Below, piece after piece: positions 1 through 9,250 of a DNA stretch of 64,000 bases (position 1 is its first letter; every line of letters starts with the position of its first letter). The notes beneath the pieces were generated by a model, which saw only the letters and a list, made by a program, of their open reading frames with translations, was not told where the DNA came from and made no database searches. The position numbers were made by a program, and so were the translations under genes. The stretch is from Erysipelotrichaceae bacterium (GTDB lineage: Bacteria; Bacillota_I; Bacilli_A; Erysipelotrichales; Erysipelotrichaceae): contig JAFRIG010000053.1 of assembly GCA_017432895.1 (NCBI GenBank), positions 1 to 64,000 on the forward strand, given 5' to 3'.

Positions 1-1
1 C

Positions 2-118
2 CGTAAATGGAATGTAAATCTTCAGACCGTTACAATGATGGTTGATGGTAAACCAAAGAAGGTTCGCGTTTCTGCCCGCGCACTTAGAACTTTAAAAAAT
101 CAGGCAAAGGCAGCATAA
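2..118 (+). CDS. rpmB: 50S ribosomal protein L28, C-terminal part (cut by window edge)
   Basis: The last 38 codons of an open frame entering from the left edge, ending in TAA. The residues [21 protein letters not shown] followed by [10 protein letters not shown] match the C-terminal half of bacterial L28, a roughly 62-residue component of the large ribosomal subunit. The start and promoter are outside the window. A strong intrinsic terminator overlaps the stop codon, so this is probably a single-gene unit or the end of one. In Bacillus rpmB also sits near the prkC-rpe cluster, which agrees with the convergent neighbours here. Confidence 0.9.
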   Translation, partial: RKWNVNLQTVTMMVDGKPKKVRVSARALRTLKNQAKAA

Positions 119-140
119 CTTCCGCAAGGAAGTTTTTTTA
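117..140 (+). terminator. Intrinsic terminator of rpmB
   Basis: Stem AACTTCC (117-123) pairs with GGAAGTT (128-134) across a GCAA tetraloop and runs into a seven-T tract. It begins inside the rpmB stop codon. Confidence 0.9.
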
Positions 141-345
141 TTGAAACGCTATGTTCAAGAAACCAGTTGATGAACATTTTATGAAAACTCTTATCATTTC
201 TTGAAATATGGATATCTATTTCAATTTGCTATATCGACAACACTAGATTCATATCCGGTTAATCGCTCAGAATATAAAGTTCAACAAGGTATGACATCAA
301 TGAAAATGATTGCAATCAACCCATTTCATGAACATAGCGTATTGA
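141..345. repeat. Imperfect inverted-repeat pair framing the rpmB-rpe intergenic spacer
   Basis: The 225-nt gap between the two convergent genes has no credible gene. Its ends form an imperfect inverted repeat: about 146-171 (ACGCTATGTTCAAGAAACCA...) against the complement of about 315-340, with the core ACGCTATGTTCA identical. A second, perfect arm pair, TTGAAATA/TATTTCAA, lies inside near 202-225. This could be a very small mobile-element relic or just a long structured 3' region. No target duplication was identified. Confidence 0.4.
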
Positions 346-365
346 AAAAAGGATCTTTCGATCCT
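345..365 (-). terminator. Intrinsic terminator of the priA-to-rpe gene cluster
   Basis: On the minus strand AGGATC, loop GAAA, GATCCT is followed by a T run (A tract 345-350). It begins right at the rpe stop codon and closes the leftward cluster. Confidence 0.9.
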
Positions 366-1015
366 CATTCACATTTTCTAAGTTTTTCGACATTGGCTCT
401 GATATCGCCATTGAAGACGAAAGATCCGGCCACCAGTGCTTCCGCTCCCCTGCTTAACAGCTCGTGAGCGTTGCGATCGGTCACGCCGCCATCGACTTCG
501 ATGATGAAATCAAGGCTTTTTTCTTTTTTATAAGCATTAACTTCTTCAAGTCTAGGCAAGGCATCAGGCATGAAGGACTGGCCACCAAAACCCGGTTCCA
601 CCGACATCAGTAAGAAGATGTCGATCTTATCCAGCAAAGGAAGGATTTCTTTAACCGGTGTTCCCGGCTTGATCGAGATCCCGGCTTTCAGATACATGGC
701 ATGGATCTTGTCGATAAGTTCAACACATTTGTCGATATCATTGAACACTTCATAGTGGAAGATGATCGAATCGGCACCGGCCTTGGCGAAGACTTCCGCA
801 TAATGTTCAGGATCTTCGACCATCAGATGAACATCAAGAAACTTGTCGGTATTTCTTCTGATCGCCTGACAGATGCCCGGACCAAAGGTCAGATTAGGTA
901 CGAAATGGGCATCCATGACATCGAAATGAATCCATTCTACACTGTCGTTCAAAGCTTCCATTTCCGTTTTGAAATCATCGAAATGCATCGAATAGACTGA
1001 TGGTGAAACGATCAT
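365..1015 (-). CDS. rpe: Ribulose-phosphate 3-epimerase
   Basis: A 216-residue TIM-barrel protein of the usual family length. It interconverts ribulose 5-phosphate and xylulose 5-phosphate in the cytosolic pentose phosphate pathway. Visible signatures are the metal-site blocks WIHFDVMDAHFVPN and LDVHLMVEDP, the loop SVEPGFGGQSF and the late EVDGGV motif with the catalytic Asp. The ATG lies 1 nt after the prkC stop, with an AAAGGGGGAT ribosome site inside the end of prkC. In Bacillus a ribosome GTPase gene (rsgA) separates prkC from rpe, but it is absent at this position here. Confidence 0.95.
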   Translation of the reverse strand: MIVSPSVYSMHFDDFKTEMEALNDSVEWIHFDVMDAHFVPNLTFGPGICQAIRRNTDKFLDVHLMVEDPEHYAEVFAKAGADSIIFHYEVFNDIDKCVELIDKIHAMYLKAGISIKPGTPVKEILPLLDKIDIFLLMSVEPGFGGQSFMPDALPRLEEVNAYKKEKSLDFIIEVDGGVTDRNAHELLSRGAEALVAGSFVFNGDIRANVEKLRKCE

Positions 1016-1016
1016 A

Positions 1017-2696
1017 TTAATCCCCCTTTACCGTATAGTAATAGATCACGACTCTAAGATCCGATGTGTCGGCAAACGTCATACCTAGAGGCGGCGAAGT
1101 TTTGACGACTCTGTTGACATCGGAATTGACCAGTTCCTCTTCCGTGAAGTAGGAATAATCCTCTTCCGAAAGAATGTAGCTGACATTGTTTTCTTCCAGA
1201 TATTCGACCGCTCTGGAGATATCCCAGCCGATCAGATCCGCCAGGATGACTTCCTTGTTTTCCATGGCATATTTCAAGGTTATTTCATTGTTTTGCGAAG
1301 CGTCGTATTTGGTGCCGGCTTCTAAGCTCTGTTCAATGACGATACCGGCACTCTGATCCGATTCCACCGGTAAGAGTTTAACGTTGAAATTGAGCTCTTT
1401 AAGCTCGTCTCTGGCCTCTTCATAGTTCTTGCCGACATAATCCTTCAAAACCGAATAAAGCCCGTTAGAGACCGTTATTTTGATCTTGGTGCCAGTCTCC
1501 ACTTCCTGATTGGCCGCCGGATTGGAAGAGATGATATGATCCTTTTCGATATTTTCGGATAAGATCCAGGTGATCCGGGAATCATCGATCTCCAGATCTT
1601 TTTGGGCCAGAAGGTCTTTGGCCTCCTGGACTGTCATATTGGAAAGATCGGGCACGGTCACAAAATGATCCTTGTTGCCGATGATGCCTGTCAGGAATAA
1701 AACCGCAACCAAAGCGATGGCTGAGATCAAAACGGCACAGATCAGGAAAGATGTCGAAACAAAGCTTCCCGTCTTATCGCTGTCGCTCTTCTTCTTTTTC
1801 GCCAGTTTGGAGATATGGACATCTTCCTTGTTTTTGTTTTCTTTGGTTTCACCGATCACCAAAGGTTCATCACTTCGATGTTCCTTCTTTAAACAGTCGT
1901 TTAGATCCTGCAACATCAAAGCGATATTTTTGTAGCGATCAGAGGGATTCTTGGCCGTTGATCTGATGACGATGTTTTCCACTGACTGCGGGATCTCGGG
2001 ATTGATGCTTCTGACGGATGGAATAGTGCCTTTGATATGCATCAAAGCCACCTGTACGGGTGTATCCGCCTTGTATGGTACATCACCGGTCAAAAGCTCG
2101 TAAAAGACGATACCCAAGGAATAGATATCCGATTGCATGGAGGCAGGCTTGCCTTTGGATAATTCCGGGGCCAGATAATGAACGGAACCCAATACGGAAT
2201 CCTTGTGTGTTATCTGCATCGCTCCGGAGGCCAAGGCAATACCGAAGTCAGAAAGCTTGATGGTCCCATCATCCTTGATCAGTACATTCTGCGATTTGAC
2301 ATCGCGATGTATGACATTATTTCGATGTGCCTCCAACAAGGCCCCGGCCAGCTGTTTCATCATCCAGACGGCTTCTTTATAGGGAATAGGTCCCCTCTTT
2401 CTGATCAGCTGCTTGAGGGTATAGCCCTTGATATATTCCATGACGATATAGTGCTTGTCGCCATCATCTCCCACGTCATAGACATCGACGATATTGGGAT
2501 GGGAAAGCTGGGTGACGGCTCCGGCTTCTCTTTTGAATCTCTCCAAAGCCGTATCATCATCCGCCATATCCGATTTAAGTATCTTGACCGCCACTTCTCT
2601 TTTGAGAATGACGTCATAGGCAAGATAGACATCTGCCATGCCTCCCCTGCCGATAAGTTTAACGATCCTGTAACGATTTCCGATGTATTCCGACAT
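1017..2696 (-). CDS. prkC: PASTA-domain Ser/Thr protein kinase
   Basis: A 559-residue membrane kinase of the PrkC/Stk1/PknB type. The cytosolic kinase domain fills about residues 10-270, with the glycine loop IGRGGMADVY, catalytic Lys in VAVKILK, HRDVKSQNVL and DFGIA. A basic linker leads to one transmembrane segment (about 312-338). Three extracellular PASTA-like repeats follow, about 345-410, 413-480 and 483-556; in this family they sense peptidoglycan fragments or lipid II. The phosphatase partner is directly upstream, 3 nt away. By family the pair tunes cell-wall synthesis and growth through reversible phosphorylation, and GpsB and the class A PBP encoded further right are plausible partners. 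Confidence 0.95.
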   Translation of the reverse strand: MSEYIGNRYRIVKLIGRGGMADVYLAYDVILKREVAVKILKSDMADDDTALERFKREAGAVTQLSHPNIVDVYDVGDDGDKHYIVMEYIKGYTLKQLIRKRGPIPYKEAVWMMKQLAGALLEAHRNNVIHRDVKSQNVLIKDDGTIKLSDFGIALASGAMQITHKDSVLGSVHYLAPELSKGKPASMQSDIYSLGIVFYELLTGDVPYKADTPVQVALMHIKGTIPSVRSINPEIPQSVENIVIRSTAKNPSDRYKNIALMLQDLNDCLKKEHRSDEPLVIGETKENKNKEDVHISKLAKKKKSDSDKTGSFVSTSFLICAVLISAIALVAVLFLTGIIGNKDHFVTVPDLSNMTVQEAKDLLAQKDLEIDDSRITWILSENIEKDHIISSNPAANQEVETGTKIKITVSNGLYSVLKDYVGKNYEEARDELKELNFNVKLLPVESDQSAGIVIEQSLEAGTKYDASQNNEITLKYAMENKEVILADLIGWDISRAVEYLEENNVSYILSEEDYSYFTEEELVNSDVNRVVKTSPPLGMTFADTSDLRVVIYYYTVKGD

Positions 2697-2699
2697 AAG

Positions 2700-3425
2700 C
2701 TACCTCTTCACCATAACGATCGTAATATTGTCAAAACCGCCAGCCATAAGTGCCTGATCCTTGAGTTCTTCGCACTTGGAATCAAGGGACAGATGTTTGG
2801 CCGTGACGATCTTTCTGATCTCTTCTTCACTCACATAGGCATGCAAACCATCTGAACAGGCCAGATAGTAATCCATGTCTTTGACTTTATGGACATCGGC
2901 CGAAACGCTCGGGAAAATGCCGATCGCCTTGACCAGATAGTGTTTCTTGGGATGATTGAGTGATTCCTCATAGGTGATCTGGCCCTTTTCCAGCATCTGA
3001 TTGACTAAAGTATGATCGAAAGTCAGTTTGTAGATGCCGTCATCAAGGAAACCATAGACCCTGGAATCGCCGCAGTTGATACTAACCGCACCCTGCGATG
3101 TCAGCAAAAGTCCGGTCAGGGTCGTACCCATGCCGGCATATTCCTCATAGCGCATCGAAAGATCATAAACGTGCTTGTTTACAGCTCTCACATGATAAAG
3201 CATGTAGTTGATGGCATCTTCGATCTTTTCGAAAGGACCGGATTGTTTGAAAATGTCATCAAAGTACTTGATACATTCCCCACTGGCCACTTCCCCGGCT
3301 TTGCCACCGCCGATCCCGTCCGCCACCAGCATCAGAAAATCACCATAAGAATTGCTTACGGCAATGTATGAATCCTGATTCTTTTCTCTTAACAGACCGA
3401 TATCGGTTATGCAGGAATATTCCAT
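2700..3425 (-). CDS. prpC: PP2C-family Ser/Thr protein phosphatase
   Basis: A 241-residue PPM/PP2C phosphatase that by family dephosphorylates the PASTA kinase and its targets using two Mn2+/Mg2+ ions. Metal-binding blocks are visible: SYIAVSN near the N-terminus, LMLVADGIGGGKAGEVAS, NCGDSRVYG, YYLACSDGL and GGFDNITIVMV. It lies 4 nt after rlmN. No clear Shine-Dalgarno precedes the ATG, so it is translationally coupled or made from an own leaderless message: TAAAAT lies exactly 6 nt before the ATG, but that hexamer is also the end of rlmN. Confidence 0.93.
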   Translation of the reverse strand: MEYSCITDIGLLREKNQDSYIAVSNSYGDFLMLVADGIGGGKAGEVASGECIKYFDDIFKQSGPFEKIEDAINYMLYHVRAVNKHVYDLSMRYEEYAGMGTTLTGLLLTSQGAVSINCGDSRVYGFLDDGIYKLTFDHTLVNQMLEKGQITYEESLNHPKKHYLVKAIGIFPSVSADVHKVKDMDYYLACSDGLHAYVSEEEIRKIVTAKHLSLDSKCEELKDQALMAGGFDNITIVMVKR

Positions 3426-3429
3426 AGTT

Positions 3430-4461
3430 CTATTTTAAATGATTAGCCCGCAATTGGCCACAGGCCGCATCGATGTCGTCGCCCTTCTTCTGTCTTAAAG
3501 TCACGGCGACGCCGGCTTTCTTAAGCAGATCATAGAAGCGCAAGGCATTTTCATCAGAAGAGGTTTCAAAGTCTTTTTCCGAAACTTTGTTGTAAGGAAT
3601 GAGATTGATATAGGCGTTTAAGCCCTTAAGCAGATTTCTGATCTTTTTTACTTCCTTTTCGGAATCATTGACACCTTTTAACAGCAGATATTCAAAAGTA
3701 AGACGTCTGTTGTTGATCTGCGCGTACTCTTTAAGAGCTTCCATCAGTTCCGCTAACGGATAAGCCCTATTGACCGGCATCAGTGAATCCCTCAATTCAT
3801 CGTTTGGCGCATGTAAAGAGATGGCCAGATTGTATTGCAGATTCTCTTGCGCAAATCTTCTGATACCCGGCACGATCCCGCACGTCGAGATCGAAATATG
3901 TCTTGAACCGATCTCCAGTCCGTAAGGATCATTGATGATGCTTAAAGCCTTCATGACGTTGTCATAGTTGTCGAAAGGCTCGCCGGTTCCCATGACGACG
4001 ATATTACCCAAACGCTTGACGCTTTTATCAAGTTCCTTCTGGATATGTAAGGCCTGTAACACGATCTCACCGGCTTTCAAGTCTCTTTGTTTCTTTAAAA
4101 GACCGGAGGCACAGAAACTGCAGCCCATGTTGCAGCCGACTTGCGAAGACAGGCAGGCGCTGTAGCCATATTCGAAGATCATCATTACCGACTCGACCAA
4201 AGATCCGTCTTCCATTTCAAACAGGAATTTTTTGGTCCCATCCTTTGATTCCTGCAGATCCTTGATCTGTAGCTGTCTAATTTCAAAGTCTTCCTTGAGC
4301 TTTTCGATCATCTTTTTGGAGATATCGCTCATCTGCTCAAAGTCTTCGATGCGTTTATCATAGAGCCAGCGAAAGATCTGCTTGCCATGAAAAGGCTTGA
4401 AGCCATTTTCAAGCAGGTAGTTCTCAAGATCTTTTAGTGAAAGGTCGTAAATACTTCGCAT
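3430..4461 (-). CDS. rlmN: Dual-specificity 23S rRNA/tRNA adenine-C2 methyltransferase (radical SAM)
   Basis: A 343-residue enzyme that methylates C2 of A2503 in 23S rRNA and of A37 in some tRNAs. The radical SAM cluster motif is CNMGCSFCASG, preceded by SSQVGC. The family blocks GTGEPFDNYDNVMKA, SISTCGIVPGIRR, AISLHAPND and the C-terminal CGQLRA with the methyl-carrying Cys are all present. It lies 2 nt downstream of rsmB, in the conserved priA-rsmB-rlmN-prpC-prkC order. Confidence 0.96.
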   Translation of the reverse strand: MRSIYDLSLKDLENYLLENGFKPFHGKQIFRWLYDKRIEDFEQMSDISKKMIEKLKEDFEIRQLQIKDLQESKDGTKKFLFEMEDGSLVESVMMIFEYGYSACLSSQVGCNMGCSFCASGLLKKQRDLKAGEIVLQALHIQKELDKSVKRLGNIVVMGTGEPFDNYDNVMKALSIINDPYGLEIGSRHISISTCGIVPGIRRFAQENLQYNLAISLHAPNDELRDSLMPVNRAYPLAELMEALKEYAQINNRRLTFEYLLLKGVNDSEKEVKKIRNLLKGLNAYINLIPYNKVSEKDFETSSDENALRFYDLLKKAGVAVTLRQKKGDDIDAACGQLRANHLK

Positions 4462-4463
4462 AT

Positions 4464-5657
4464 CTAAGCCACCTTTCTTATCTTAGCATAATAGAAACAA
4501 TCCCCAAGAGAGTTGATGATCGTTTCTTCTTCCAGCAGTTCAAGTTCATCATGGCCTTCCAGGAACTTTTTGACCAGTCTTGCGTTTTCTTTTTTATTCA
4601 AAGTACAGGTACTGTATAACATAATTCCGCCACTATTCAACAGTCTGTCTGCACTTTCCAGCAGTTCAGACTGCAGCTTTTGCAGCTCATCGAGACTTTC
4701 GGGCCTGATATGAAACTTCAGATCAGGTTTTCTTCCGATCACTCCCAGACCTGAACATGGCGCATCCAGCAGGATCTTATCGAATCTGTTTTCATAGATC
4801 TCATCGAGTTTTCTGGCATCATGACATGACAGATGGATCTTTTCATAACCTAGTTTTTTGGCCATTTTTCTAATTAGCTCCACTCTGTTTTCATGCAGAT
4901 CATTGCCAAAGACGTTTTCTTCGTTGACGATATCCAGACAATTGAAAAGCTTGGAACCGGGTGCCGCACACATATCTAAGAGTGAATCATCCTCTTGAAG
5001 ATCGAGATGTTTATATAACGAAGCGGAATTGAAATCCTGGACATAGAAAAAGCCTTTTTTGTACTCTTCAGAGTTAAGCAGGTTTTCTTTGCCGGTAAAG
5101 ATATCCTCATTGACGATATCGATCTTCAAATCTTTAAGCTTTGTATAATCACCTTTCTTTTTATTCAGCCGGTAATAGACTTCCGGTATTGTACGATAGA
5201 CTTCGATTATCTTTTCAAATTCGTCTTCATCATACTGGCTTTTCAAGAGATTAAAGATCCATTCAGGCAGACAGCAGCGCTGATAGTCCTTCTTTGCCTG
5301 TTTGAGATCTTTCATTTTATGAAGCAAGGCATTGATATAAGCCTTTTCATACTTGTTTTTGCCCAATTCAACATATTCGTTGTTTACGACGTAATCCTTC
5401 TCGTGATTGTAGAATCTCTCAAATAGAGCCATACAGATGATCAGTTTCGTTCGTAAAGATGTCTTTTCTTTAGTATCTTCTTCAAACTGATAAATCAGAA
5501 ATTCGTAATTGCGCAAAACACCATTCACCAGATTGGTGACGAAAGGTCTTTGGATACTATCGATCTTTTCCAGTTCTTTGCGCATCAAAAGATTGGAATA
5601 CGATTCCTCTTTGATACTGCGATATAAGATGTCCAAGGCCAGTTCACGCTGTTTCAT
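4464..5657 (-). CDS. rsmB: 16S rRNA cytosine-C5 methyltransferase
   Basis: By family it methylates C967 of 16S rRNA. The N-terminal NusB-like RNA-binding domain starts MKQRELALDILYRS. It is followed by a Rossmann methyltransferase domain with LDMCAAPGSK, DAPCSGLGVIGRKPD and the catalytic-Cys block YSTCTLNKKEN. I start it at 5657 rather than at the longer 5696 option, because the residues gained upstream are unlike RsmB and lie inside priA. The ATG then falls 1 nt after the priA stop, which suggests translational coupling. About 397 residues, slightly shorter than usual. Confidence 0.92.
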   Translation of the reverse strand: MKQRELALDILYRSIKEESYSNLLMRKELEKIDSIQRPFVTNLVNGVLRNYEFLIYQFEEDTKEKTSLRTKLIICMALFERFYNHEKDYVVNNEYVELGKNKYEKAYINALLHKMKDLKQAKKDYQRCCLPEWIFNLLKSQYDEDEFEKIIEVYRTIPEVYYRLNKKKGDYTKLKDLKIDIVNEDIFTGKENLLNSEEYKKGFFYVQDFNSASLYKHLDLQEDDSLLDMCAAPGSKLFNCLDIVNEENVFGNDLHENRVELIRKMAKKLGYEKIHLSCHDARKLDEIYENRFDKILLDAPCSGLGVIGRKPDLKFHIRPESLDELQKLQSELLESADRLLNSGGIMLYSTCTLNKKENARLVKKFLEGHDELELLEEETIINSLGDCFYYAKIRKVA

Positions 5658-5658
5658 G

Positions 5659-7815
5659 TTATTCAAGATATAAGGGATCCACATCGATCTTAACACGGGA
5701 GACGTTGGATAAGGAAATATAGCCGTTGATGATCTCCTGCAGCTTCTTCAACATGCCCAGCAGATCCTTATCCATCAGTAAGATACGGTAACGATATTGT
5801 TTCTTTATCCGTCCCAGTTCATAAGGCCGGTAACTGCGATATTCCAGTTTATCGATCTTTTCATATAATACTTCACTGGATCTGATTACTCTGGCTTCAT
5901 CAAGATCCGTAAGCAGGATCTCGATGATATGCGAATAAGGCGGATAGGAAGCCTTATGGCGATAATTCATTTCGATATTGTAGAAATAATTGTAGTCCTG
6001 ATTGATGACGGCTTTTAAGGCGTAGTGTTCCGTATTAAATGCCTGTATCAGAACTTTGCCCGGATCATTGGCTCTGCCTGATCGACCGGAAGCCTGCATC
6101 AGCAGATCAAAAGTCATCTTGGCGGCATTGTAGTCCTGGTGCATCAGTCCGGCATCGGCATTGAGGATACCGACTAAAGTCACATTGGGATAATCGAGAC
6201 CCTTGGCGATCATCTGCGTACCGATCAGAATATCGGTCTCATGCCTTTCAAAACGCTTTAAAATGTCTTCATGAGCTCCTTTTTTACCGACGGAATCTCT
6301 ATCCATCCTTTCGATATTTGCTTCAGGATAAAGCTTTTTGAGCTCTTCTTCGACTTTCTTGGTTCCAAAGCCATAGAAAAGCAGATCCTTGCCACCGCAA
6401 CCAGGACAGCGATCAGGCATACGGTAGACTTTGCCACACTGATGACATTTAAGGATCTTTTCGTCTTTATGATAATTCAAAGGCGTATCGCAATCACTGC
6501 ACATCAATACGGAAGCACAATCGGCACATTTGATGATCGGCGAATAGCCTCTTCTGTTTAAAAGAATGATGGCCTGTTTATGCTGCTCAAGGCAGGTGCT
6601 GATATTTTCTTTTAAAGGTTTGGAGATGATATAGGGATCACGGTTTTTAAGCTGTTTATTGAGATCGATGATACCGATCTTGGGGAAAGAGTGATTTATC
6701 CTGTCTTTAAGTTCCAGCAGCTGATAATCCCCTTTTAAAGCTCTGGTATAGGAATCAAGGGACGGCGTTGCCGAGGCCAGCAGAACTTTGGCGTTATGTT
6801 TTATCGCTCTTCGAAAAGCCACATTTCGGGCGTGGTAACAGGGTACATTGTCCTGTTTATATGACTGATCGTGTTCCTCATCCAAGATGATAAGACCCAG
6901 ATCGGAAAAAGGCAGAAAAATGGAACTCCTGGTCCCAACGACGATCTTGACTTCTTTGTTTTTTACTCTTTTGTACTGTTCATATCTTTCCTGATCGGAT
7001 AATTCCGAATGGTAGAAGATCACATCGGAGAATCTTTCCTTGACTCTCTGTATCATCTGCGGTGTTAAAGAGATCTCCGGCACCAGGATGAGAACTTCTT
7101 TGCTTAAAGAAAGATAGTGTCTGGCCAGATGCAGATAGACTTCGGTCTTGCCTGAACCGGTCACGCCGAATAAAAGTGAGACCATCTTATCGTTATTGAG
7201 GATGGAGTCATAGGCAAACTGCTGCTCAGTAGTTAGTTTTTTGAACGAAGTCTGATCGATCTCCTTATTTTCATAGACAGCTTCTTCACTGTATTCTTCG
7301 ATCGCCTTCATATCTAACAGCTTTTTGATTATCGAAGCGGATATTTTACGAGCTTCGGATGCTTCCATGCCATCAGTGATTGAATCATAGACTTCCTGTT
7401 GTCTTTTCGTTAAAACATAAACGCCGTTTATTTTTCTGATCTTGCGAACCATCTTGGGCCCTTTTTGGCTTTTTGAAGTCTTTAAGGCCTTTGGAAGCAT
7501 GGAATTGAGGCAGGAAATAAAAGGCGAGATCGTCGTTCTGGACAGCCAGAAAGCCAGTTCGAAAAGCTCTTGTGAGATGACGGGTTCCTCATCTATGACC
7601 TGGATCACCCTGCCCAGTTTATAGCCAAGTTCCTCTTCCAGAGTCTTTAGATCCTTATCCGTATAGCTGCAATCGGAAACGATGGCCAAATTCGGGGCTT
7701 TATGAAAAAACACTTTTACGCGGCAGTATTTATTAATTTCATTATCACAGCAATAGGTAAAAGGTCTATTGACGTTTAAAGAGGCATTGGTGACGTATAC
7801 TTCGACAAGATACAT
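5659..7815 (-). CDS. priA: Primosomal replication-restart helicase PriA
   Basis: A 718-residue superfamily 2 helicase that reloads the replisome at stalled forks. After the N-terminal DNA-binding region come Walker A (GVTGSGKTEVYL), DEEH and the helicase block LLNRRGYSP. A two-zinc insert follows (CADCASVLMCSDC, then CHQCGK and CPGCGG). The C-terminal helicase motifs include GTQMIAKGLDYPNV and QASGRSGRA. It heads its cluster. A TATAAT box ends exactly 6 nt before the ATG and no Shine-Dalgarno is present, so the message may be leaderless. Confidence 0.95.
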   Translation of the reverse strand: MYLVEVYVTNASLNVNRPFTYCCDNEINKYCRVKVFFHKAPNLAIVSDCSYTDKDLKTLEEELGYKLGRVIQVIDEEPVISQELFELAFWLSRTTISPFISCLNSMLPKALKTSKSQKGPKMVRKIRKINGVYVLTKRQQEVYDSITDGMEASEARKISASIIKKLLDMKAIEEYSEEAVYENKEIDQTSFKKLTTEQQFAYDSILNNDKMVSLLFGVTGSGKTEVYLHLARHYLSLSKEVLILVPEISLTPQMIQRVKERFSDVIFYHSELSDQERYEQYKRVKNKEVKIVVGTRSSIFLPFSDLGLIILDEEHDQSYKQDNVPCYHARNVAFRRAIKHNAKVLLASATPSLDSYTRALKGDYQLLELKDRINHSFPKIGIIDLNKQLKNRDPYIISKPLKENISTCLEQHKQAIILLNRRGYSPIIKCADCASVLMCSDCDTPLNYHKDEKILKCHQCGKVYRMPDRCPGCGGKDLLFYGFGTKKVEEELKKLYPEANIERMDRDSVGKKGAHEDILKRFERHETDILIGTQMIAKGLDYPNVTLVGILNADAGLMHQDYNAAKMTFDLLMQASGRSGRANDPGKVLIQAFNTEHYALKAVINQDYNYFYNIEMNYRHKASYPPYSHIIEILLTDLDEARVIRSSEVLYEKIDKLEYRSYRPYELGRIKKQYRYRILLMDKDLLGMLKKLQEIINGYISLSNVSRVKIDVDPLYLE

Positions 7816-7827
7816 GACTCTATTATA
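7816..7827 (-). promoter_or_regulatory. -10 box positioned for a leaderless priA mRNA
   Basis: TATAAT (7822-7827, minus) is followed by the 6-nt spacer AGAGTC and then the priA ATG. A hexamer ends at -7 when +1 is the next-but-six base, so the A of ATG would be the predicted transcript start. No clear -35 box was seen. Confidence 0.55.
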
Positions 7828-7854
7828 ACAAAAGGAGCTAACCGATAGCTCCTT
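7828..7854 (-). terminator. Terminator of the suf operon, overlapping the sufB stop codon
   Basis: On the minus strand AAGGAGCTA, loop TCGGT, TAGCTCCTT runs into TTTTGTT. The TAG stop of sufB is part of the stem. The priA -10 box begins immediately after the T tract. Confidence 0.85.
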
Positions 7855-9250
7855 CCATATTGATCTTCAATAACTGATTTAACTCGACAGCATACTCCAT
7901 CGGCAGTTCTCTGGTAAAAGGTTCAATAAAACCTAGAATGATCATCTGTGTCGCATCTTGTCTCGACAGACCTCTGGACATCAGATAGAAGAGCTGTTCC
8001 TCGGAGATCTTGGAGACAGTCGCTTCATGTTCGATCGTTGAAGTCGAATTGGAAATGATGTTGGTCGGGATGGTATCCGAAGAAGATACATCATCCAGGA
8101 TCAGCGTGTCGCATTCGACCTTGGCTTTACAATACTGGGCCTTATTGGACATTGAAACCAGACCGCGGTAATTGACTTTGCCCCCTGCCCTGGCCAGGGA
8201 TTTGGAGATGATGGTCGAAGAAGTGTGCGGGGCCAGATGTATCATCTTGGCGCCGGCATCCTGGATCTGAGAGTGTGAGCCAACGGCGATTGAGATACAC
8301 ACGCCTTTGGCATTTTCTCCCGCCAGGATACAGGCCGGATACTTCATGTTGATATGAGATCCGACGTTGCCATCGATCCACTCCATGATGCCGTTTTCTT
8401 CCACCAATGTTCGCTTGGTGACCAGATTTAAGATATTGGCCGACCAGTTCTGGACCGTTGAATAGCGGCATTTGGCGTTTTTCTTGACAAATATTTCAAC
8501 AACTGCCGCATGAAGAGAATCGTTGGAATACTTGGGAGCCGTACAGCCTTCGACATAGTGCAGATCACTGCCTTCATCGCAAATGATCAGGGTCCTTTCA
8601 AACTGACCCATCTGATCGGAATTGATCCGGAAGTAGGACTGCAAAGGTTTTTCCAGTTTTACTCCCGGTGGCACATAGATGAACGATCCGCCTGACCAGA
8701 CGGCCGTATTCAAGGCCGCAAACTTGTTGTCGGCATAGGAAACGACCTTGCCGAAGTATTCTTTGAATAATTCCGGACATTTCTTTAAAGCCGTATCGGT
8801 ATCGTAGAAGATGACACCCTTGCTTTCAACTTCTTCCAGCATGTTATGATAGACGACTTCCGATTCGTATTGGGTGGATACACCGGCCAGAAATTCCCTT
8901 TCCGACTCAGGGATCTTCAATTTTTCAAAAGTGTTTTTGATCGTCTCCGGAACATCATCCCAGGACTTTTCCACTCTTTCCGATGGTTTCTTGTAATAAG
9001 TGAAATCGTTGAAATCGATACCGGAAAGATCTGGTCCCCATTCGGGAAGCGGAAATTCCAGAAACTTATGATAGGCTTTTAATCTTAGCTCCAGCATCCA
9101 TTCAGGTTCCTTTTTGGCTGCCGAAATAGAGCGGATTACATCTTCGCTTAGGCCTTTGCCAGTATTGAAGATGGTGACATCCTGATCCTTGAAATCGTAT
9201 TTGTAATCGTCCTGGGAAGCCAGGATATCTTTATTATTTGTCGTATTCAT
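7838..9250 (-). CDS. sufB: Fe-S cluster scaffold subunit SufB
   Basis: A 470-residue subunit of the SufBCD scaffold complex that builds Fe-S clusters in the cytosol. Family blocks include [29 protein letters not shown] with the sulfur-accepting Cys region, [18 protein letters not shown], the cluster-ligand region [12 protein letters not shown], and the C-terminal [20 protein letters not shown]. It is the last gene of sufCDSUB. Its ATG lies 16 nt inside the end of sufU, so it is translationally coupled. Confidence 0.96.
   Translation of the reverse strand: MNTTNNKDILASQDDYKYDFKDQDVTIFNTGKGLSEDVIRSISAAKKEPEWMLELRLKAYHKFLEFPLPEWGPDLSGIDFNDFTYYKKPSERVEKSWDDVPETIKNTFEKLKIPESEREFLAGVSTQYESEVVYHNMLEEVESKGVIFYDTDTALKKCPELFKEYFGKVVSYADNKFAALNTAVWSGGSFIYVPPGVKLEKPLQSYFRINSDQMGQFERTLIICDEGSDLHYVEGCTAPKYSNDSLHAAVVEIFVKKNAKCRYSTVQNWSANILNLVTKRTLVEENGIMEWIDGNVGSHINMKYPACILAGENAKGVCISIAVGSHSQIQDAGAKMIHLAPHTSSTIISKSLARAGGKVNYRGLVSMSNKAQYCKAKVECDTLILDDVSSSDTIPTNIISNSTSTIEHEATVSKISEEQLFYLMSRGLSRQDATQMIILGFIEPFTRELPMEYAVELNQLLKINMEGAIG

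Noticed and set aside
201-467. 88-codon open frame on plus in the rpmB-rpe spacer
   Set aside because: No ribosome site, no family signature, and it runs into rpe antisense and the inverted-repeat region.
3426-3437. Leaderless promoter for prpC (TAAAAT, 6 nt, ATG)
   Set aside because: The hexamer is formed by the last codons and stop of rlmN in a tight cluster, so chance cannot be excluded; not counted as a supported case.
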